From positions 1 to 39,340 of the forward strand of contig JAHBMJ010005929.1 in the NCBI GenBank assembly GCA_018398765.1: a stretch of DNA of 39,340 bases, read 5' to 3'. The notes beneath the pieces were generated by a model. It did no database searches and was not told the origin of the DNA. It saw only the letters and a list, made by a program, of their open reading frames with translations. Source of the stretch: Chromera velia (Eukaryota; Sar; Chromeraceae). How positions within the stretch are numbered: position 1 is the first letter of the stretch; each line of letters begins with the position of its first letter. The translations under genes were made by a program, and so were the position numbers. Positions 33,840 through 39,340 of this stretch are shown one piece after another.

Positions 33840-34729
33840 CGTGTCCAGACCAAAATTCCTGTCTCTTCATGGAAGTCGCTCCTAGGGGAAAAAAGGCAGC
33901 AACTCTCGCACCGAAACTCAGTAGCCGACGTGAAGTCTGACCTGTGCATGTTGTCATCTCATCCACCAGCAGATCCCTCAACAGAGGTCCTTGTCCAGTC
34001 GCAGACCGCTCTGCAGGCAGCAGCAGCAGCAGGAGGAGGAGGATCGGTGAAAGGTTCGGTTTGTTCGAATGCAGATGGAGAGGCCTCAAAGGTATGTGTA
34101 TATGGACAGAATGGTTTTGGAACGGCGATGTGAATAGAAAAGAAAATAACGATCCAGTTAAAACGACTGCAGAGGGCGGCTCTTTTTGGAAGAACCCACA
34201 GGGAGAAGAAGGGGAAAGAGCAATAAAAGTGTTGTCGGTTCGTGGTCGCGTCTGCCAGCTCCCTGAAAGATTTTATTCCCGTTGCCTTCTCTTGTCAGTA
34301 CAGAAGAACGAAATAAAGAAAGCGTCATGATCGATCGAGCTGTCCCTTCTCAGTAGGCAAGGATTTGATTAGTCGTCTTGGGAGTGAAAAGAAAGTCATG
34401 GCTCCCCACAGTTCCGGCTGTTAACTCTCGGGGGCTCTGAGGGTAAGGAAGAGGCACTCAGTGTTTATTTGTTTCTTTCATGTCGACTGCACGGACGCCA
34501 GTTTGTACATCTGTGTGACCTTGTGCGGGAGTGAATGAGTGAGTGAGTGCAGATTACTGCACTTTCCTGCCTAGCTCGGCCGGAAATGCGGGATTGTGCT
34601 GAGGGTGTACGGGCGTTGAAGGAGTACCAGGACACGGTGAGAAAGGTGAGGGAAGAGCGCTCCCCTACAAGCAGAAGGGGAGGAGGAGGGCCGTCGAGGA
34701 ACCTCCCTCAGAGAGTTCGGGACAGATAG
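33840..34729 (+). CDS. Unknown protein, two exons visible, 5' end uncertain
   Basis: The exon ending at 34091 is open from 33840 and reads KRQQLSHRNSVADVKSDLCM, then an Ala/Gly run (AAAAAGGGGSVKGS) and NADGEASK. It ends at a good donor (GTATGT). The second exon 34553-34729 follows a TGCAG acceptor in phase 0 and reads ITALSCLARPEMRDCAEGVR, EYQDTVRKVREERSP and an Arg-rich tail to TAG. Both splice sites obey the local GTNNG/TGCAG rule, which supports a real gene. The start codon is not certain: the first in-frame ATG lies inside the exon, and an upstream exon may exist. No family is recognised. The second exon looks helical and basic. Confidence 0.5.
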
Positions 34730-35082
34730 AGAGCAAAGAAGGGGAAAGCACAGCATAGCTCAGGTCCTCAACTCATACTAGATAGTTGTGCACATGGTGG
34801 ATGTCGATGAGGGTGAAGTCCGCCTTCGAGGCAACGGGGAAGACGGAAAGCAACAGAAGAGGAGAGTCTCTTCTGGAGGGTGAGGTCAGTCCGTGTGTAG
34901 ATTGATTGATGATTTGGGTGAGAGTCCTGTCCGTTCCTTCTTTTTCTGATTTCCCCCTTTCTTTTATTTGATAGATCTCACTCAGTATTTCCGTTTGTTT
35001 CTTTTTTGACTCCAGTCTTGCGCTTTGTCCGTGTGTCTGCTGGGTTGAGTTCCTTTGCGAGACTCTTTCTTTTCTTTTATCC

Positions 35083-35572
35083 AACAAAGGGCGATCTGGT
35101 GAGAAGAAAACAAAGAGGGATATGTATCCGTGCAGAGACAGAGGGAAAGGGCAACCACGAACAAAGGGCGATCATGTTAGAAGGAGACAAAGAGGCATAT
35201 GTGTCCGTGCAGAAACAGAGGGGGAAGGGCAACCACGAACAAAGGGCGGTCTTGTCAGAAGAAGACAAAGAGGCATATGTGTCTGTGTAGAGACAGAGGG
35301 GAAGGGCAACCACGAACAAAGGGCTATCATGTCAGAAGGAGACAAAGAGGCATATGTGTCCGTGCAGAGACAGAGGAGAAGGGCAACCACAAACAAAGGG
35401 CGGTCTTGTCAGAAGGAGACAAAGAGGCATATGTGTCCGTGCAGAGACAGAGAGGATGGGCAACCACGAACAAAGGGCGGTCTTGTCAGAAGAAGACAAA
35501 GAAGCATAGGTGTCCGTACAGAGACAGAGGGGAAGGGCAACCACGAACAAAGGGCACCCTTGTGAAAAGAAA
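35083..35572 (+). repeat. 77-bp minisatellite, about six copies
   Basis: Units contain GGGCAACCACGAACAAAGGG, CAGAAGGAGACAAAGAGGCA and TATGTGTCCGTGCAGAGACA. GCAACCACGAAC starts at 35151, 35229, 35306, 35383, 35460 and 35537, so the period is 77 bp with one 78-bp unit. Long open frames on both strands come from the repeat unit having few stops and a period that is not a multiple of three. No gene is inferred. Confidence 0.93.
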
Positions 35573-35881
35573 AATAGGCTGAGCTACAAATGCAGAGGGA
35601 GACAGAAACAAAGTCCTTACGTGATCACAGTCTCGGTCTCTACTCAGGTAGCTTGTGTCTTTGCTTAAGAGCGCCGGCATCCTCACCGTTGGCCCTGAGT
35701 CTGTTCCTAAAATGCCCCCCATGCACACCCCGGCAATCCCGGACATGATACGACCCACAAATGTGCACAGACCTACTCTTTGACTCTTACTGCTGCCGGA
35801 TGTCGGGAAAGCCAAAGCCCACAAACCCTGCAGTGGTTTCCTCTTCGGAGTGGAGACCTGTCCGCACATACTGACACCCAG

Positions 35882-35953
35882 GCGTTAATGGTGTAACGGT
35901 TAGCATGCTTGCCTTTCAAGCAGGTGATCCAGGTTCAAATCCTGGCAAACGTT
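35882..35953 (+). tRNA. trnE-UUC: tRNA-Glu (anticodon TTC), weak acceptor stem
   Basis: The cloverleaf can be read directly. Anticodon arm CTTGC-CTTTCAA-GCAGG has anticodon TTC. The T arm is CCAGG-TTCAAAT-CCTGG, with a good B box GGTTCAAATCC, and the D arm is GTGT...GCAT. The acceptor stem pairs GCGTT with AACGT, with a G-U first pair, but its inner two pairs are A-A and A-C mismatches. A run of five T follows closely and can end Pol III transcription. The mismatches make a weakened or decaying gene possible. Confidence 0.85.
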
Positions 35954-36049
35954 TTTCCAGTGCTGCCTGCAAAGTCCTGTCAGCAACGAAAGTGCCCATG
36001 AAGCAATGAATTCAGGCATTTTGCAGGATATAGTAGGCTGACTTCAAGT

Positions 36050-36121
36050 GCCTTCGTGGTGTAACGGTTATCATGCTTGCCTCTCCAGCAGGTGATCCAG
36101 GTTCAAATCCTGGCGAAGGTA
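36050..36121 (+). tRNA. trnE-CUC: tRNA-Glu (anticodon CTC)
   Basis: Acceptor stem GCCTTCG pairs fully with CGAAGGT, with a G-U first pair. Anticodon arm CTTGC-CTCTCCA-GCAGG has anticodon CTC. T arm and B box are identical to the tRNA 168 bp upstream. Unusual points are C at position 37, where a purine is normal, a U-U mismatch in the D stem (TCAT instead of GCAT), and no clear T run just downstream. Near identity of the two genes outside stem and anticodon points to a local duplication that produced both Glu isoacceptors. Confidence 0.88.
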
Positions 36122-36299
36122 TATTTCTGTGCACTCGAGGTTCAAAACCCACTGCATGCTCTCACAACCCGAAAAAACGTGTCGACGTGCTGTGTTTGGT
36201 TTAAGGCTTAACACGAAGAAGCTCACTTCTCTTCTGATAGTCTCTGAGTTTAATTCTGTTGCGTTTTCCGCTCAACGTCTGAAGAATCCTCGGACTGGT

Positions 36300-37345
36300 G
36301 TCTTACATGCATCTGATGCAAGCAAGCTTGCGAACGGCCCCGGAAAGCAAGAAAAATGAGAACTGCACGAAATACTAGGCAAAGACGCGATAGCAAGGCA
36401 GGTCGTTGCAAAATCAACCCGACTGGATAGACTCTAGGCAAACAGGTCTAGGCACGACTCCCAATGCTGAGCAGTCTACGGCCGGTATGCTGGGACGTGC
36501 TATGCATCCCCGAACCGTCAGGGAACTGCACGATTGACGTACGCCGGCTAGTGGCCAGTCGACCGCGCGGGCGGTCGCGCCGACNNNNNNNNNNNNNNNN
36601 NNNNNNNNNNNNNNNNNNNNNNNNNNNNNNNNNNNNNNNNNNNNNNNNNNNNNNNNNNNNNNNNNNNNNNNNNNNNNNNNNNNNNNNNNNNNNNNNNNNN
36701 NNNNNNNNNNNNNNNNNNNNNNNNNNNNNNNNNNNNNNNNNNNNNNNNNNNNNNNNNNNNNNNNNNNNNNNNNNNNNNNNNNNNNNNNNNNNNNNNNNNN
36801 NNNNNNNNNNNNNNNNNNNNNNNNNNNNNNNNNNNNNNNNCCCCCCCCCCCCGGGAAAAAAGCCCGGGGGTAAGCTAAAACCCATCTGACGCACGTATAG
36901 CGCAAATCAGCCTTTCGGGGCCGGGTTTTTGGCGAAAGACACTGTACATCTGACGCAAGCAAGCTTGCGAACGGCCCCGGAAAGCAAGAAAAATGAGAAT
37001 TGCATGATTGACGCACGCCGGCTCTAGCGCCGGCTAGTCGACCGTAGGCGGTCACGCCAACTCCCTGCCCCTCCTACGGGAAAAACCACAGAACTCTCCC
37101 CGGGGGGTAAGCTAAAACCCAGACATCTGACGTACGCATGGCGCAAATCAGCCTTTCAGGCTAGCTTTTGGGCCCGGGTTTTTGGCGAAAGACACTGCAT
37201 GCATGCGTGCATGTATGCATGGGCTGGAGTATTTCTCTTTTGTAAGTGCCCCCCGCTTCGCTTTCTGGGGCCATGCATGCATGCGTGGGCTGGGGTATTT
37301 ATATTTTGTAAGTGCCCTCCGCTTCGCTTTCCGGGGCTATACACT
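36300..37345. repeat. Dispersed/tandem repeat family around an assembly gap
   Basis: The same blocks recur in direct orientation. GCAAGCAAGCTTGCGAACGG, followed by CCCCGGAAAGCAAGAAAAAT, occurs at 36318 and 36955. GCGCAAATCAGCCTTTC, followed by a GGGTTTTTGGCGAAAGACAC end, occurs at 36900 and 37141. An ACGCCGGCT...AGTCGACCG hairpin block occurs near 36540 and 37014. GGGCTGG.GTATTT with GTAAGTGCCC and CGCTTCGCTTTC occurs near 37219 and 37287. Several pieces are palindromic, for example GACCG...CGGTC. The array probably continues inside the gap. No coding content is seen. Confidence 0.8.
36585..36840. other. Assembly gap (256 N)
   Basis: Unknown bases. The left flank ends in the GACCGCGCGGGCGGTC hairpin block and the right flank begins with a C run. 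Both flanks belong to the repeat family described here, so the gap is most likely repeat sequence that could not be assembled. Confidence 0.99.
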
Positions 37346-37514
37346 CCTTCGACGGACCTACTGACCCACTAGCTCGAGACGGCGGCGCGCGCGCGGCAGT
37401 GTTGAACGCATTCGGCCGGGCCGCAGACCGGGGCTGCGGAGCTCTGCGAGCCAGGAAACTTTTTTTTTTTTTTTTGAAAATCTTTATGAAGGACCCTGCT
37501 GGTGGATTCAACCT

Positions 37515-37828
37515 AGCTGTTGGGCAGCTAATATTGTTCACTAAATCTGATATGATCGGATGGTGCTCTGTGTCATGGATGTGCATAAGAGAAGTGGGCT
37601 CTGCCCTCTGCAAAAAGTCGGCAAAGCTCTCTGAATAGTAAGACAAGAAAAGAAAAACATTACGGAACCAGAAAACTCAGCGAGTTTGACTGGAGGTGCC
37701 AGCTTAGAGACGACCACCCAGTCGTCCCACTGATTCTCTGCTCTGTTTCGCAGCGTAGAAAGGGAGGAGACTGTGGAGGCAGAAGAAGAGGGCATATCCT
37801 GCCAAGAGTGGCTCATTAACATATCCAA
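37515..37828 (-). CDS. Partial gene, two minus-strand exons, unknown protein
   Basis: The minus-strand exon 37828-37664 reads SLSTLRNRAENQWDDWVVVS and LAPPVKLAEFSGS. The exon from 37607 downwards reads RAEPTSLMHIHDTEHHPIIS, DLVNNI, then a Pro/Gly segment. They join in phase 0 after a TTTTTGCAG acceptor. The upstream donor is GTAATG, which lacks the G at +5 usual here. The frame runs on towards an A16 run and GC-rich block at about 37370-37470, so the 3' end is unknown and may be cut by an insertion. No family is recognised. The residue mix looks like a folded protein and not a repeat artefact. Confidence 0.4.
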
Positions 37829-39140
37829 TACCCATATACTTACGACATTCCGGTCCTTTCGTGATCATATCGCAATGCAGGTCTACCGAATCGACGCGTA
37901 TCTATTATGGTCCGACACGCATTTTTTGTCTGAATATAACCTGTATATAGAGTCAGCAATCAGAGTAAGCAAAATAGAAGGAGATTAGCATAGACGTACA
38001 CCGCTTGGACAATCGGTTGCAATCGGTAGGCTAAAATAAAGGCTGACCCCATTCTTATAGAAGACGACCAACCTATCCGGCGATGCAATCCCGTCTGAGC
38101 TTTCAACAGAGCCTGCACACTGCACGCAAGACGATGCATAGAGGGCAAGATGGGTCCTTGTGTGTAGGAATCGAGTACTTCTAGCTAGATAGAATAAGAA
38201 CGACACGGCCGGCCGCTTCGAGTATGTATACAGTGGTATCAAGCCCAGGCCACTGATCTAGGCTATAGACCAGACTACAGACAAGCAATCAATCAGGAAA
38301 ATAGATATTCTTCCAAAAAGAAGACGCTCGAACCAACTAACCTTTAATCCGACTCATTATTTGAGGAGGCCGCACGCAGGAAGAACTGTTGTTTGACTCA
38401 AAGATGGCCGGTCCAGGAAGTTCAGCCTGCACTCAGCATATAAAGTGGGAAAAAGGGTCATATCGAAGCAAACCACTACAGTGCTCCTCTATGGCATCTG
38501 ATGGTATCAACTAACTTGAGGTGTTGCATCGTTTACGTGTATGTAGATGGCAGAAGTAAGGGGGCTAGCTTTGGATGGAAGCATATGCCCATGTAACGTG
38601 GGCAACAGGTGTTGTTCACCCTGCTTTCTGTCCGAGCCCTTTTACCGCTTCGCAAAAAGAAGCAAAACCTGCTGGCCGAGTGGCTGGCTATGTAGCACTC
38701 CATAGCACTGCGCTGCCAATTGCCCACGTAGGTATATAACCAACACTAAGCTTGACAACAGGGCTTCGTTAGGAGACGCTGTCTGTAATATTATAAGTAC
38801 CACGCGTATAGACAGTCTTTGATAGAAGACACAATATCAGCGGTTTTTGTGCCGGCTACATGCGTGCGTATTCCGCACACCACTGTCGACTTAAAGACAA
38901 CGGCAAGGCTGTAGAGAGTATGCGTTTTTTCAAGGTGTTTTTTGTGTTTCTTGCCCCCCTTCTATCCCTTTTCTCTGCAGGGACGTGGTCATATTTGAAT
39001 TAAAAACAAGACGTGCACCGAGAAAGGTCAGCTGGCAGTTGAACTTATCAAGTATAACACGAATAGAACGAGTCAAAACAAAAGCTCCGATATCTTTTGC
39101 TTACCATTGGCTGTATATGAAAGAACGAGTGAGTATGAGA
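37829..39140. other. Region without a recognised gene
   Basis: Mixed composition with many stops in all frames. Short open frames (up to about 85 codons) carry no motif. A possible acceptor (TTTTCTCTGCAG) ends at 38981 but the following frame closes quickly. The minus-strand gene at 37.5-37.8 kb may have its 5' exons here. Confidence 0.45.
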
Positions 39141-39340
39141 GTGAGTGAGTGAGTGAGTGAGTGAGTGAATGACCGGCATGGCCGACTGACTCTCTTTTTC
39201 TCTACCGGTGCGTGCGCGGAAGCAACGTCATATATGTGTATGTGTATATGTGTGTATGTGTGTGTGTGTGTGTGTGTATGTATGTGTGTGTGTGTGTATG
39301 TGTATATGTGTGTGTATGTGTATATATATCTGTGTATGTG
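39120..39340. repeat. (GAGT)n and (TGTG/TATG)n microsatellites
   Basis: GAGT tetranucleotides at about 39126-39168 and a TG/TATG dinucleotide-tetranucleotide tract from about 39230 to the end of the window. Simple repeats without coding content. Confidence 0.92.

Noticed and set aside
35006-35869. Possible tandem-repeat protein gene near 35 kb
   Set aside because: Open frames on both strands are explained by the 77-bp unit; there is no start context, splice site or unique sequence.
37365-37470. Pol III-type small RNA gene or SINE ending in the T16 run
   Set aside because: No A or B box and no flanking duplication were found. The T run beside GC-rich sequence is suggestive only.

Overview
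This is eukaryotic nuclear DNA. Genes are split by short GT-AG introns, two tRNA-Glu genes lie near the right end, and microsatellites, minisatellites and AT-rich intergenic blocks are abundant. GC-rich intron-dense genes, very long simple repeats and standard stop codons fit an alveolate or other protist alga, for example a chromerid, but that placement is inference from style only.

Four multi-exon genes can be rebuilt with continuous phase. (1) A secreted GH18 di-N-acetylchitobiase-like hydrolase lies at 1056-5713 (+). It has 8 exons, a 73-bp minisatellite in intron 2 and an in-frame TGA inside a conserved motif. (2) A large low-complexity scaffold-like protein lies at 11253-18580 (+): an N-terminal coiled coil, an acidic run, Pro/Gly/Gln-rich tracts and RGG repeats. 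(3) A sugar-phosphate isomerase/epimerase TIM barrel lies at 24241-26487 (-), 4 exons. (4) A pirin (bicupin) lies at 27088-28426 (+), 3 exons, in a head-to-head pair with gene 3 across about 600 bp. Two single-exon genes, a SAM-domain protein (20571-21305, -) and a ten-cysteine zinc-ribbon protein (21886-22110, +), form a second divergent pair.

Less certain are a minus-strand acidic coiled-coil gene (7312-10185) with three consecutive 63-nt exons, two plus-strand gene pieces (32178-33122 and 33840-34729), and two exons on the minus strand near 37.5-37.8 kb.

The AT-rich stretch 28.4-32.1 kb holds two DNA-transposon-like elements. Each has inverted ends and a perfect 8-bp target duplication, and each carries a short broken reading frame. 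A third inverted-repeat element with GC-rich palindromes sits at about 5993-6248. The right end has a 77-bp minisatellite, the tRNA-Glu pair, a dispersed repeat family around an assembly gap of 256 N, and terminal microsatellites.

Across the four rebuilt genes all 21 introns begin GTNNG, mostly with a pyrimidine at +3, and most end TGCAG. I used this regularity to grade the weaker models. No tool was run; all family calls come from reading motifs.
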